The position numbers and the translations under genes were made by a program. A stretch of DNA of 64,000 nt from Candidatus Intricatilinea gracilis (lineage in GTDB: Bacteria > Pseudomonadota > Gammaproteobacteria > Burkholderiales > Burkholderiaceae_C), in NCBI GenBank assembly GCA_016702605.1, contig JADJDQ010000021.1:744001-808000 (forward strand). The letters run 5' to 3'. Below are positions 36,701 to 44,482 of this stretch, one piece after another; the first letter of the stretch is position 1; each line of letters starts with the position of its first letter. The notes beneath the pieces were generated by a model, which worked only from the letters and a program-made list of their open reading frames with translations, had not been told where the DNA came from and ran no database searches.

Positions 36701-36977
36701 CCAGCACCTGCGGGTTGGGGTTGTAGAGGTGGATCTCGATGCGCGTGGCTACCGCACGCCCCACCAGCTCGGCCTGGATGTCGACCAGCTGCAGCTGGAT
36801 GGCCTGCTGGCCCGGCGGTGTGATGAGTCGCAGCGCGGGCTGCGCGCCGCGATCCGGCCGGGGCATCAGGGCCTGGCCCTGCACGAGCGGTGTGGCCAGG
36901 CCGAGCAGGGCGCCGCCGGCCCACAGGCGCAGGTGCTGGCGGCGGTTGGTGTCAGGGAGCGTGGCGAGATCGTTCAT
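33726..36977 (-). CDS. large secreted VIT-VWA-TPR-DUF2135 protein
   Basis: 1083 residues. N-terminus has a twin-arginine-like RRQHLRLWAGGALLGLA signal. Order: VIT domain (about 55-180, with HLYNPNPQVLEAELQLPLLGGQVVTGFALD); a second beta-rich segment; a VWA-like domain with MIDAS-type DTSGSGANRDHAL near 330; a long Ala/Arg-rich linker (about 590-790); TPR-like helices (about 830-950, for example FRLLAAGQVRLALPVLEQVLQLAPDEP); and a C-terminal DUF2135 beta-sandwich with TWDTDNTDIDLWVVDPDGE and GARLTSDNTEGYGPEEF. VIT-VWA proteins are known as adhesive or metal-dependent scaffolds. Acts outside the cytoplasm if the Tat signal is real. Probably the effector of the sigma/anti-sigma pair downstream; molecular function unknown. 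Confidence 0.8.
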   Translation of the reverse strand: MNDLATLPDTNRRQHLRLWAGGALLGLATPLVQGQALMPRPDRGAQPALRLITPPGQQAIQLQLVDIQAELVGRAVATRIEIHLYNPNPQVLEAELQLPLLGGQVVTGFALDIQGELRAAVPVDKARGREVFEAIVRRGVDPALLEATQGNHHKLRVYPLPPRGTRRVVLELSETLAGGAATPGDLSAPASKHGAATPEGPNPSEAGHADQSQPIWRLPLRLGSRVELLQVSVTCVGLPAAALSASIGTEALPWVDLGDGNAVLNWSTRGHGGQHARGELRVLLPQPDAGRALVSTQRAGDQTCFYAEWLAPAALRATRPRPHPAQLTLWWDTSGSGANRDHALELAWLDAWFSHIGSTVVHLVELRDVAQPPRRFEVRRGEWVELRQHLAGMAYDGASQLGDLRPVPGSELGLLVSDGLGNYGGAALPGFAATGGTPADKPRTRHAAVSPTPPPLALLVLCATPDADTRRLRRLAEASGGACIDLLGSSMSQALALATHERCRLLGLSGRRVTDLEGSGQLIDAGRFSITGVLTAPSGEVDLLLQLPGGARQTVTVNVAAQGTGATSRRVGKPAAAKRGGTTAPPQAGVAATRWAQMRLATLEVDPHTNRAAIRRLGQRFGLVTRETSLIVLDTLDDYARHDIEPPADLRDAWLSLRSQIEAMRPGHQTRGLPPSWRERQRWWATDYSRSPAKGDVDRDDLSGQAVGIDDTNATRRLLAPAAAETASARAAPSAKALQDRSATERSRRDVAAAPPASLAGTREASAMRAERRDDGDSHATIALQTWQTDSVYMQRLRAATPARRYAIYLDERPGYTRSTAFFLDMAEVFLAAGQTKLGLRIVSNLAEMDLENRQVLRLLAFRLLAAGQVRLALPVLEQVLQLAPDEPQSWRDLALALDRDGQHQRAVELLWEVASRRWPHAGAGIAEVALAELNTIAARSPRLDLQMVDPRGLQPMPVALRVLLTWDTDNTDIDLWVVDPDGETCSYQRRLTRLGARLTSDNTEGYGPEEFVLRVARPGAYIVKANYYGHRQQVLVGATTLMVQLSTDWGTPQQKDQQIVLRLQGRRDVVTVGRFTVEAPGS

Positions 36978-37165
36978 GAGGGCGGTCGTCCGGCTGGTTG
37001 GTCGCAGCCACCGTGGCCGCGTCGATCAGCAAGACGAGAACGCCCGCAAAACGTCGGAAAGATTTGTCGGCGCGATTCAAGTCGGGCAGCGGCGGCGCGT
37101 CGACCGGTCGGCATCGCGCGCATCGACTACGCCGACAAGTCGGCCGCCGGCACGCCGCAGCGCCC

Positions 37166-38917
37166 TCACACCCGAGGTACCCTGCCCGTCATGTGCGCCG
37201 CCTTCAGAAAGTCGAAGTCCGCCCCCTTGTCGGCCTGAGTCACGCTTTGCAGGTAGAGCTTGCGGTAGCCACGGTCGGCCGTGGGTTCGGTGACCGGTTG
37301 GTCGAGCGCGCGCTGCGCCAGCTCGTCGTCCGACACCAGTAGCGTGATCTCGCGCCTGGCCACACTCAGGCGGATCTGGTCGCCGCTCTTCACATGCGCC
37401 AGCGGCCCGCCGATGGCCGACTCGGGCGTCACGTGCAGCACGATGGTGCCGAAGGCCGTGCCGCTCATGCGCCCGTCCGAGAGTCGCACGATGTCCTTCA
37501 CCCCCGCCCGCGCCAGCTTGCGCGGGATCGGGATGTAGCCCGCCTCGGGCATGCCCGGCGCACCCTTGGGGCCGATGTTGCGCAGCACCAGCACGTCGTC
37601 GGCCGTCACGTCGAGCTCGTCGCTGTCGATGCGGCTGGCCATGTCCTCGAGGTTGTCGAAGACCACAGCCCTGCCCTGGTGTTCCATCAGCCGGGCATCG
37701 GCAGCGCTCTGCTTGATGATGGCGCCGCCCGGCGCCAGGTTGCCGCTCAGCACCGCGATGCCACCTTGCGGATAGATCGGGTTGGCCATCGTCCGCACCA
37801 CCTCCTGCCTGAAGCCCGGGCCGGCGGCGTCGATCTCCTCGCCCAGCGTGCGGCCGGTGACGGTGAGGGCATCCAGCCGCAGCAGCGGCTTGAGTTCACG
37901 CAGCAGCGTGGCCATGCCGCCGGCGTGGTGGAAGTCTTCCATGTAGTGCTGGCCGGAAGGTTTCAGGTCCAGCAGCACCGGCGTCTGGCGACCCATGCGG
38001 TCCAAGGCAGCCATGTCGATCTCCAGCCCCATGCGCCCGGCTATGGCCGCCAGATGCACGATGCCATTGGTCGACCCACCGATGGCCAGCAGCACACGCA
38101 TGGCGTTCTCGAAGGCCTCGGGCGTGAGGATCCTGTCGATGGTGAGGTGATCACGCGCCATCTGCACCGCCCGTGCGCCAGTCAGCTCGGCGATACGGAT
38201 GCGGTCCGCCGTCACCGCCGGTGGCGAGGCACCACCCGGCACCGTCATGCCCAGCGCCTCGGCGATACAGGCCATGGTGCTGGCCGTGCCCATCACCGAG
38301 CAGGTGCCTACGCTGGCCACCAGTTGGTCGTTGACCTCAGCGATCTCGTCGGCATCCACCTCACCCGCGCGGAACTTGCCCCAGTAGCGCCGGCAATCGG
38401 TGCAGGCGCCGACACGTTCGCCGCGGTGAGAACCTGTCAGCATCGACCCCGTGATGAGCTGGATGGCAGGCAGCCCGGCCGACGCCGCGCCCATCAGCTG
38501 CGCCGGCACCGTCTTGTCGCAACCACCGATCAGCACCACCGCGTCCATGGGCTGGGCGCGCAGCATCTCCTCGGTGTCCATCGACATCAGGTTGCGCAGG
38601 AACATGCTGGTCGGCGCCGCAAAACTCTCGTGCACCGAGATGGTCGGAAACGCCATCGGCAACCCGCCCGCCAGCATCACGCCGCGCTTGACGGCCTGCA
38701 CCAGTTGCGGCGCATTGCCGTGGCAGGGGTTGTAGTCGCTGCCCGTGTCGGTGATCCCGATGACGGGCCGTTCCAGCGCTGCGTCGGTGAACCCCGCACC
38801 CTTGATGAAGGCCTTGCGCAAGAACAGAGAAAAGCCGGTGTCGCCGTAGCTGGTGAGGCCCTTCTTCATGCCAGTGGCGGCAGGCGGCGAGGGCGGATCG
38901 ATGGGCTGGTCGGGCAT
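37166..38917 (-). CDS. IlvD/Edd-family sugar-acid dehydratase (pentonate type)
   Basis: 583 residues from ATG 38917. Fe-S ligand cysteines in SDYNPCHGNAPQL, IGGCDKTVPAQL and GTCSVMGTASTMACIAEALG. The CTDCRRYWGKFRAGE motif and the C-terminal ADFDFL are what I associate with L-arabinonate/D-xylonate dehydratases rather than valine-pathway IlvD. Such enzymes dehydrate aldonic acids to 2-keto-3-deoxy sugar acids. No companion sugar genes adjoin, so the substrate is uncertain. Confidence 0.85.
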   Translation of the reverse strand: MPDQPIDPPSPPAATGMKKGLTSYGDTGFSLFLRKAFIKGAGFTDAALERPVIGITDTGSDYNPCHGNAPQLVQAVKRGVMLAGGLPMAFPTISVHESFAAPTSMFLRNLMSMDTEEMLRAQPMDAVVLIGGCDKTVPAQLMGAASAGLPAIQLITGSMLTGSHRGERVGACTDCRRYWGKFRAGEVDADEIAEVNDQLVASVGTCSVMGTASTMACIAEALGMTVPGGASPPAVTADRIRIAELTGARAVQMARDHLTIDRILTPEAFENAMRVLLAIGGSTNGIVHLAAIAGRMGLEIDMAALDRMGRQTPVLLDLKPSGQHYMEDFHHAGGMATLLRELKPLLRLDALTVTGRTLGEEIDAAGPGFRQEVVRTMANPIYPQGGIAVLSGNLAPGGAIIKQSAADARLMEHQGRAVVFDNLEDMASRIDSDELDVTADDVLVLRNIGPKGAPGMPEAGYIPIPRKLARAGVKDIVRLSDGRMSGTAFGTIVLHVTPESAIGGPLAHVKSGDQIRLSVARREITLLVSDDELAQRALDQPVTEPTADRGYRKLYLQSVTQADKGADFDFLKAAHMTGRVPRV

Positions 38918-39130
38918 GGTGGTGGGTCCGGCTGTTCTTGGCGGGTGCGCGGTTCGCTCGAAGGCCAGGCTAGTGTGCCGCACGGATGTTCGGCCTCGAT
39001 CGAGTGTGAGCCACGATGGGTCTCGGGCACCAGCGCGTGTCCAGCCGCTGCGTTGACGGCGACGTCGACGCAGCGTCCGCCCGGATTGCCGGCGGCAGGT
39101 GAGCTGTGTGCGACGTGCCGACCGGATGTT

Positions 39131-40348
39131 TCAGTTCACGGCCGCTGCGGCATTGGGCGCCATCACCCAGCGGTTGCGGCCCTGACGCTTGGCGTCGTAC
39201 AGCGCCGCGTCGGCGGCGGCCATCAGGCTGGCTGGTTCCCCGGCCTGGGGCAGGGCTGTCACGGCCAGGCCCAGGCTGATGGTCACGACCTGGCGACCCG
39301 GCAGGCCTTCATGAGCAATCGCCGCCTGTTCGACCTGCTGCAGCAGGCGGTCGGCCAGTTGTCTTGCCGTGGCTGGGTTGGCCGGGCTCAGCAGCACGGC
39401 GAACTCCTCGCCGCCGATGCGGGCGATGAAGTCTTGCTCGCGCAGCGCCTCGCGCATCACTTCGGCCACCCGGCGCAGGCAGGCATCACCGGCCGGGTGG
39501 CCGTAGTGGTCGTTGTAGCGCTTGAAGTGGTCGATGTCGATCACCAGCATGGCCAGCGGCTGGCCCGTGCGCCGGGCCTCGTCAAGGCGCCTGGGCAGTT
39601 CGAGGTCGAAGGCGCGGCGGTTGGCGAGTTGTGTCAGTGCGTCGGTCTGAGACAAGGTGGCCATCTGGCCAGCCGTCAACATCGCTGCCTGGCTGCGGCT
39701 GGTTTCGCGCAGGATCAGCAGGTAGGCGCGGCGCTCCGATCGTTCCAGCCGGTAGCAGGCCAGCACGGTGAAGATCAGCGTGGCCAGCAGCAACGCCAGA
39801 GCAAAAGGCTTGGCCGCGTCGGGCATCGCGCCAGGGGCGAGCACATGTGCGGCGGCGATGAGCAATGCTGTCGTCGAACTCGTCAAGGCCACCACAAAAC
39901 GAAGCTGGAAGACGATGTTGCAGGCCAGAAAGACCAGGCTGAACATGAAGGGGTCGTACACCCCCACGTCCGACGCTGTGGCGCGAAAGATCATGCTCGA
40001 GCCCCACATCGCCACCACGATGGTGCTGCCCATGGCGGCCTCGCGCCAGCGCGGTGGCAAGCCCCGACGGATCAGCGCCAGCATCAGCAAGCCATAGACA
40101 CTGACCACACCGAGCCGCCAGAACATGGCCACCGACAGCACCTCGGGTCGTATCAGCCAGTCGTTGACCAGGAAGAGGTCATAGACACACAGGGCCACCA
40201 GCCCCGCCAGCTGCAGATCGCGGCTGCGCTGTGCGCCGGTGTCTGCTTCGTAACGCGCCTCGACGTCAGGCGCAAACCCGAGATGCCAGGCCCGAGGCGA
40301 GCGCAGATCCCCATGGGGTGTGGCAAGAGGTGAAGCTGGTGTGGACAT
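39131..40348 (-). CDS. membrane diguanylate cyclase (GGDEF)
   Basis: 405 residues from ATG 40348. A cytoplasmic lead, about six membrane helices (from AGLVALCVYDLFLV to FALALLLATLIFTVLACY), then a GGDEF domain with TDALTQLANRRAFD, DIDHFKRYNDHYGHPAGD and active-site IGGEEF. Synthesises cyclic di-GMP. It differs in its membrane part from the cyclase at 30322-31569, so the two likely sense different inputs. Confidence 0.88.
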   Translation of the reverse strand: MSTPASPLATPHGDLRSPRAWHLGFAPDVEARYEADTGAQRSRDLQLAGLVALCVYDLFLVNDWLIRPEVLSVAMFWRLGVVSVYGLLMLALIRRGLPPRWREAAMGSTIVVAMWGSSMIFRATASDVGVYDPFMFSLVFLACNIVFQLRFVVALTSSTTALLIAAAHVLAPGAMPDAAKPFALALLLATLIFTVLACYRLERSERRAYLLILRETSRSQAAMLTAGQMATLSQTDALTQLANRRAFDLELPRRLDEARRTGQPLAMLVIDIDHFKRYNDHYGHPAGDACLRRVAEVMREALREQDFIARIGGEEFAVLLSPANPATARQLADRLLQQVEQAAIAHEGLPGRQVVTISLGLAVTALPQAGEPASLMAAADAALYDAKRQGRNRWVMAPNAAAAVN

Positions 40349-40571
40349 GCGGCTAGGCGACGATCTTGGCCCGTTGTATCGACCAGCCCGGCTGCCACCT
40401 GTAGAACGCTGCCGACGGCCACCGGCCATTGCACACATCATGGCGCAGTTGGACACCAGCAACCTTGCGCCCCCCCAACCGGTCCCCCCGGCTGCACCAG
40501 CTTGCTGCGCCGCGACCATCGCCCTGCCACGCCGGAAGCTGGCCGGAGACCCCGGGCAGCCATTGTTTCAT

Positions 40572-40593
40572 TTGATAAACTCCGGTCTATCAA
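40572..40593. promoter_or_regulatory. operator of the RES-Xre toxin-antitoxin operon
   Basis: Perfect inverted repeat TTGATA (40572-40577) and TATCAA (40588-40593) with a 10-base centre, ending 14 bases before the antitoxin ATG. Binding by the antitoxin itself would give the usual autoregulation. Confidence 0.6.
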
Positions 40594-40607
40594 CTGGGAG
40601 TCACCTC

Positions 40608-41042
40608 ATGTACGCGGTCGTCGTCGAACCGAGCAAGATCGCCCTGGTGCTGGGCTTGCGCGGCAAGGTCACATCCATCGAGCAACTGGATCAACAGGTG
40701 GAAGCGGGTCTGCCCAAGGCCTCACTCGGCGCCGTGGCCCGACATGTGTACGGCACCTCGCCCGACGCGGCAGCCCTGATGCAGCGGGTCATCCCGTCGG
40801 CCACGTTTCACCGACGGGGTGAGGGCTTGAAGCCGCAGGAAGGCGAGCGAGTGGAGCGACTGGCTCGCGTGATCGCCACCGCAGAACATGTGTGGGACGA
40901 CGTCGACGACGCGCGGGCCTTCTTGTCCACCGGCCATGCCATGCTGGGCGGCAAGCGGCCCATCGAGGTGGCCCTGACCGAACTGGGTGCGCGCCGCGTC
41001 GAGAATCTGCTCTGGTCGCTGTTCCATGGCGTTGCCGCCTGA
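40608..41042 (+). CDS. Xre/MbcA/ParS-type antitoxin
   Basis: 144 residues from ATG 40608 (GGGAG upstream). N-terminal helical Xre-like DNA-binding part (VTSIEQLDQQVEAGLPKASLG, ATFHRRGEGLKPQEGERVERLARV) and a C-terminal DUF2384/MbcA-type domain with AEHVWDDVDDARAFLSTGHAMLGGKRPIEVAL and a GARRVENLLWSLFHG end that plugs the toxin site in known complexes. Neutralises the RES toxin encoded immediately downstream and probably represses the operon through the inverted repeat upstream. Confidence 0.9.
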   Translation: MYAVVVEPSKIALVLGLRGKVTSIEQLDQQVEAGLPKASLGAVARHVYGTSPDAAALMQRVIPSATFHRRGEGLKPQEGERVERLARVIATAEHVWDDVDDARAFLSTGHAMLGGKRPIEVALTELGARRVENLLWSLFHGVAA

Positions 41043-41547
41043 GGCGACATCGAAGGCGACCGCCAGCAAGCAGGCACCGTTGCCGTCCTGGCAGGCTTGG
41101 CGCATCGCCGACGGACGGTTCGATCCGTTCAGTCCGATCGGCGCCTCACTTGTCGGAGGCCGGTGGAACTCACCGGGTCTTGGTGTCATCTACGCCAGCC
41201 AGTCGTTCGCAGGCGCGATGCTGGAGTGCCTGGCCCACGCAGGCATCGGGCGCGTGCCGCGAACACACGTCGCCGTCGAGATTGCCATCGCGGGTGCCGT
41301 GACTGTCGAGCGGCACGACGACAGCAGCCTGCCTGGCGGCTGGGACCATGCCGACCTGCGCGTGGCCAGAGTCTTCGGTGATGCCTGGATTCAAGAGCGG
41401 AGAACTGCCGTGCTGGTGGTTCCTTCGGTCGTGGCGCGCAGGGAGGGCAATGTCCTCTTGAATCCGCAGCATCCGGATTTCAGGATGATCGTCGCCGGGA
41501 GTCCGGAGCCGGTGGTCTGGGATGCGCGGCTGTTCGGGCGGCACTGA
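41026..41547 (+). CDS. RES-domain toxin (NAD-targeting)
   Basis: 173 residues from ATG 41026, overlapping the antitoxin by 17 bases. RES core GGRWNSPGLGVIYASQSFAGAMLECLAH carries the conserved Arg, Tyr and Glu; a Ser in VAGSPEPVVWD completes the set. RES toxins of this family degrade NAD+ or ADP-ribosylate host proteins and stop growth. Pairing with a DUF2384 antitoxin upstream is diagnostic. Confidence 0.9.
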   Translation: MALPPEATSKATASKQAPLPSWQAWRIADGRFDPFSPIGASLVGGRWNSPGLGVIYASQSFAGAMLECLAHAGIGRVPRTHVAVEIAIAGAVTVERHDDSSLPGGWDHADLRVARVFGDAWIQERRTAVLVVPSVVARREGNVLLNPQHPDFRMIVAGSPEPVVWDARLFGRH

Positions 41548-41620
41548 CCGCCGACTCGAGCATGTTGGCGCCGACCGTCCGTTCCGCGCCGTTCCGCGCC
41601 CCGCCGCGACAATCGCCCCC

Positions 41621-42778
41621 ATGGATCAAGCCTCGACCAACCCCTGGCGCCTGAGCGTGGCGCCGATGATGGACTGGACTGACCGGCATTGCCGGCACTT
41701 CCACCGCCTGCTGACGCGCCGCACGCGCCTCTACACCGAGATGGTGACGACCGGGGCGTTGATCCATGGCGACCAGCCGCGCCATCTGGACTTCGGTGCC
41801 ATCGAGCACCCGGTGGCGCTGCAGCTGGGTGGCAGCGAGCCGGACGACCTGGCCGCCTGCGCACGGCTGGCCGAACGCTGGGGCTACGACGAGGTCAATC
41901 TCAACTGCGGCTGCCCGAGTGAGCGGGTGCAGCGCGGCGCCTTTGGTGCCTGCCTGATGAACGAGCCGGCGCTGGTGGCCGATGGTGTCAAGGCCATGCG
42001 CGACGCCTGTTCGTTGCCGGTGACAGTGAAACACCGCATCGGCATCGACCGCATCGAGAACTATGGCTTCGTGCGCGACTTTGTCGGCACACTCGCCGAC
42101 GCGGGTTGTGAGGTGTTCGTCGTGCATGCGCGCAACGCCTGGCTGCAGGGCCTGAGCCCCAAGGACAACCGCGAGATTCCGCCGCTGCGCTACGAGTTCG
42201 TGCACCGCCTCAAGCGTGAGTTGCCGCAGCTCACCATCGTGGTGAACGGCGGGCTCAAGAGTGACGACGAGATCGCCGCTCAGCTGGTGCCGCAGCCTGC
42301 TGGCTGTGTCGGTGACGACACGGCTGGCGTCGCTCGTGGCTCGGTTGACGGCAGCCGCGATTGCACCCGTGATGCCAGGCCTGACGGCTGTCTGCCTGGT
42401 GGCGACCACGGCATGCATGGCCCGGCGCTGGACGGCGTGATGATCGGCCGCCAGGCCTATCACGAGCCCTGGCAGATGGCCGGTTGGGACGAACGTTTCT
42501 TCGGCGTGGCCGGCCCGGCGACGAGCCGCGAGCAGGTCGAGTCGGCGTGGATCGACTACCTGCAGCAGTTGCACGAGCAGGGCCAGCCCTGGATGCTGGC
42601 GATGCGCCATGCGCTGGGCCTGTACAACGGCCAGCCGGGTGCACGCGCCTGGCGGCAGTTCTGGAGCAACCATCTGCACAAGACACGTGCGCCGCTTGAA
42701 CTGGCCCATGAGTTCGCCCAGCGCCGGCCGCAGGTGGGCCCGGTGCTGAAACGGTCGACCGCGGACCTGCCGACCTAG
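41621..42778 (+). CDS. dusA: tRNA-dihydrouridine(20/20a) synthase, with in-frame insertion
   Basis: 385 residues from ATG 41621. FMN enzyme reducing uridine 20/20a in the tRNA D-loop. Seen: LSVAPMMDWTDRHCRHFHRL, LQLGGSEPDDLA, VNLNCGCPSERVQRGAFGACLM with the catalytic Cys, VKHRIGID, VHARNAWLQGLSPKDNRE and IVVNGGLKSDDEI. Then, where homologues go directly to the FMN phosphate motif, about 47 extra residues intervene (42287-42427) before LDGVMIGRQAYHEPW. The C-terminal helical domain is normal. The insertion is a multiple of three with no stop, so translation passes through it; effect on activity unknown. Confidence 0.9.
   Translation: MDQASTNPWRLSVAPMMDWTDRHCRHFHRLLTRRTRLYTEMVTTGALIHGDQPRHLDFGAIEHPVALQLGGSEPDDLAACARLAERWGYDEVNLNCGCPSERVQRGAFGACLMNEPALVADGVKAMRDACSLPVTVKHRIGIDRIENYGFVRDFVGTLADAGCEVFVVHARNAWLQGLSPKDNREIPPLRYEFVHRLKRELPQLTIVVNGGLKSDDEIAAQLVPQPAGCVGDDTAGVARGSVDGSRDCTRDARPDGCLPGGDHGMHGPALDGVMIGRQAYHEPWQMAGWDERFFGVAGPATSREQVESAWIDYLQQLHEQGQPWMLAMRHALGLYNGQPGARAWRQFWSNHLHKTRAPLELAHEFAQRRPQVGPVLKRSTADLPT
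42287..42427 (+). repeat. 141-base in-frame insertion in dusA with hairpins (REP-like)
   Basis: Not matched by DusA homologues I know. Contains a ~10-base hairpin at 42302-42325 (core GTGTCG-GTGA-CGACAC) and a second, CCAGGC (42375-42380) with GCCTGG (42394-42399). Encoded peptide is Gly/Asp/Arg-rich with no fold motif. Size and paired hairpins recall REP/BIME elements. Confidence 0.45.
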
Positions 42779-43089
42779 CCAGCTACACCTGGTCGGCGCC
42801 TGAAACGATTGGCGATCTTGTTGCCGCCACGTCTCGTGTCCGGCCGCGTGGCGTCGTTCTCGGCTGGCTTGTGATGTGACAAACCGCACAAGTCATACCC
42901 GCCGCGGATACACATACCCCTGATTCCCTGGTGGTTTTGTAGACAACCAGGTGGGTCGATTGCACTTGTTTCTTGTGGAGACAGCTGCTGCAGAGATTCT
43001 CCGCGTCACGCCCGGCTGTATTTGCTTACCGCCGCTCGGAGCCTGGCCGCGACATTGCGGTCATTCATCCAACAGCAGCGCGAAAAATC
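42779..43089. other. gap upstream of the hydrazine-synthase-like gene
   Basis: 311 bases with no gene seen. Contains a weak inverted repeat (CCTGGT near 42929 with ACCAGG near 42948). Otherwise unremarkable. Confidence 0.4.
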
Positions 43090-43257
43090 ATGCACAAGAC
43101 AAACAGGCACAACATCTGGGCGATGGCAGCACTGGCGGCAGCATCGAGTGCTGCACTGGTCGGATGTGGCGGCGGAGAACAAGACAGCGCTGCCGACACC
43201 ACCACCGTCAGTGCAGATACCGGCACGGATGCAGACGCCTTGCGCCGCCGTCGGCCC

Positions 43258-43440
43258 CGGCCCACACCGACCCCCACCACGACGCCGGTGCCGACGCCGA
43301 CCCCCACGCCTGCTCCCACACCGACACCCAGCCCGACACCGGCCCCGACACCCACTCCGACGCCGACGCCGACTCCGACACCCGCGCCGACACCGATGCC
43401 GACGCCGGCGCCTACACCCGTCCCGGCACCCGCACCGGGC
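43258..43440 (+). repeat. proline-threonine coding repeat
   Basis: About 60 codons of alternating Pro-Thr/Pro-Ala, forming a probable extended stalk between the lipid anchor and the globular part of the HzsA-like protein. Confidence 0.85.
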
Positions 43441-44475
43441 AGCACGGTGGGCACGATCCAGAACCCGATCCTGTTTGTCACCCAGGTGCCGGTGTCGGCC
43501 GACTTCTCGAGCCGGGTCGGCTCATTCGCCAACCACCGCACGCAGGTCAAGCTGACGCCGCGGGGTGGCGATCTGATGATCCGTTACCCCGACGGCACGC
43601 TGCGCAACCTGACCAAGGAAGCCGGCTTCGGCATGGACGGCCTGCAAGGCGCCAACGCCATTGCGGTGCGTGAACCCAGCGTGCACTGGAACGGCACCAA
43701 GGCGCTGTTCAGCATGGTGATCGGCGCACCGTCCAAGCAGTATTACGATGTGTCGGCCAACTGGCAGATGTACGAGGTGACCGGTCTGGGCAAGGGTGAG
43801 GTGGTGAAGATCACCAAACTCGCCAACCAGCCCGCCTACAACAACGTGTCGCCGTTCTACGGCACCGACGACCGGGTGTTGTTCACCTCCGACCGCCCGC
43901 GTGGTGGTGAGGCTCACCTGTATCCGCAGCTCGACGAATACGAAAGCACGCCCACCATCACCGGCATCTGGAGCCTGAACCCGGCCACCGCCGACCTGCG
44001 CTTGCTCAACCACACGGTCAGCGGCGCCTTCACACCGTTCATCGACAGCTTCGGCCGCGTGATCTTCACCCGTTGGGACCACCTGCAGCGCGATCAGCAG
44101 AACGGCGGCAGTTTCGGCGCCTACAACTTCGCCAGCGAGGCCGCCGCCGCCGCCAAGCTGGGCAGCGCCCCCGAGGTGTTCCCCGAGCCGCGCTCGGCCA
44201 GTGCCAGTGTGTTCGGGCCGGTCAACGGCTATACCTTCAACCTGTTTACCCCGTGGGAAATCAACGAGGACGGCAGCAACGAACAAACCATCAACCACAT
44301 CGGTCGGCATGAACTGAGTTTTGGTGGATTCACGCGGTCGTTCTCGTCGGATTCGTCGCTGCTCGATTACCAGAGTGCGGGTTTCAACGCCAACAAGAAA
44401 TTCATCCGCGGTGACGGCGGCATATTCCAGGTGCGTGAGGATCCACGCAACCCCGGTACCTATTACGGGTTTACG

Positions 44476-44482
44476 GACGCGA
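44476..44482 (+). other. frameshift site in the HzsA-like gene
   Basis: GGACGCGAGTTC reads DAS in the upstream frame; one extra base after GAC-GC restores D-A-E-F-G-E-L, in frame with the heme-bearing C-terminal part. Confidence 0.7.

Noticed and set aside
37166..38917. Dihydroxy-acid dehydratase IlvD of branched-chain amino acid synthesis.
   Set aside because: The CTDCRRYWGKFRAGE motif and C-terminus fit sugar-acid dehydratases better.
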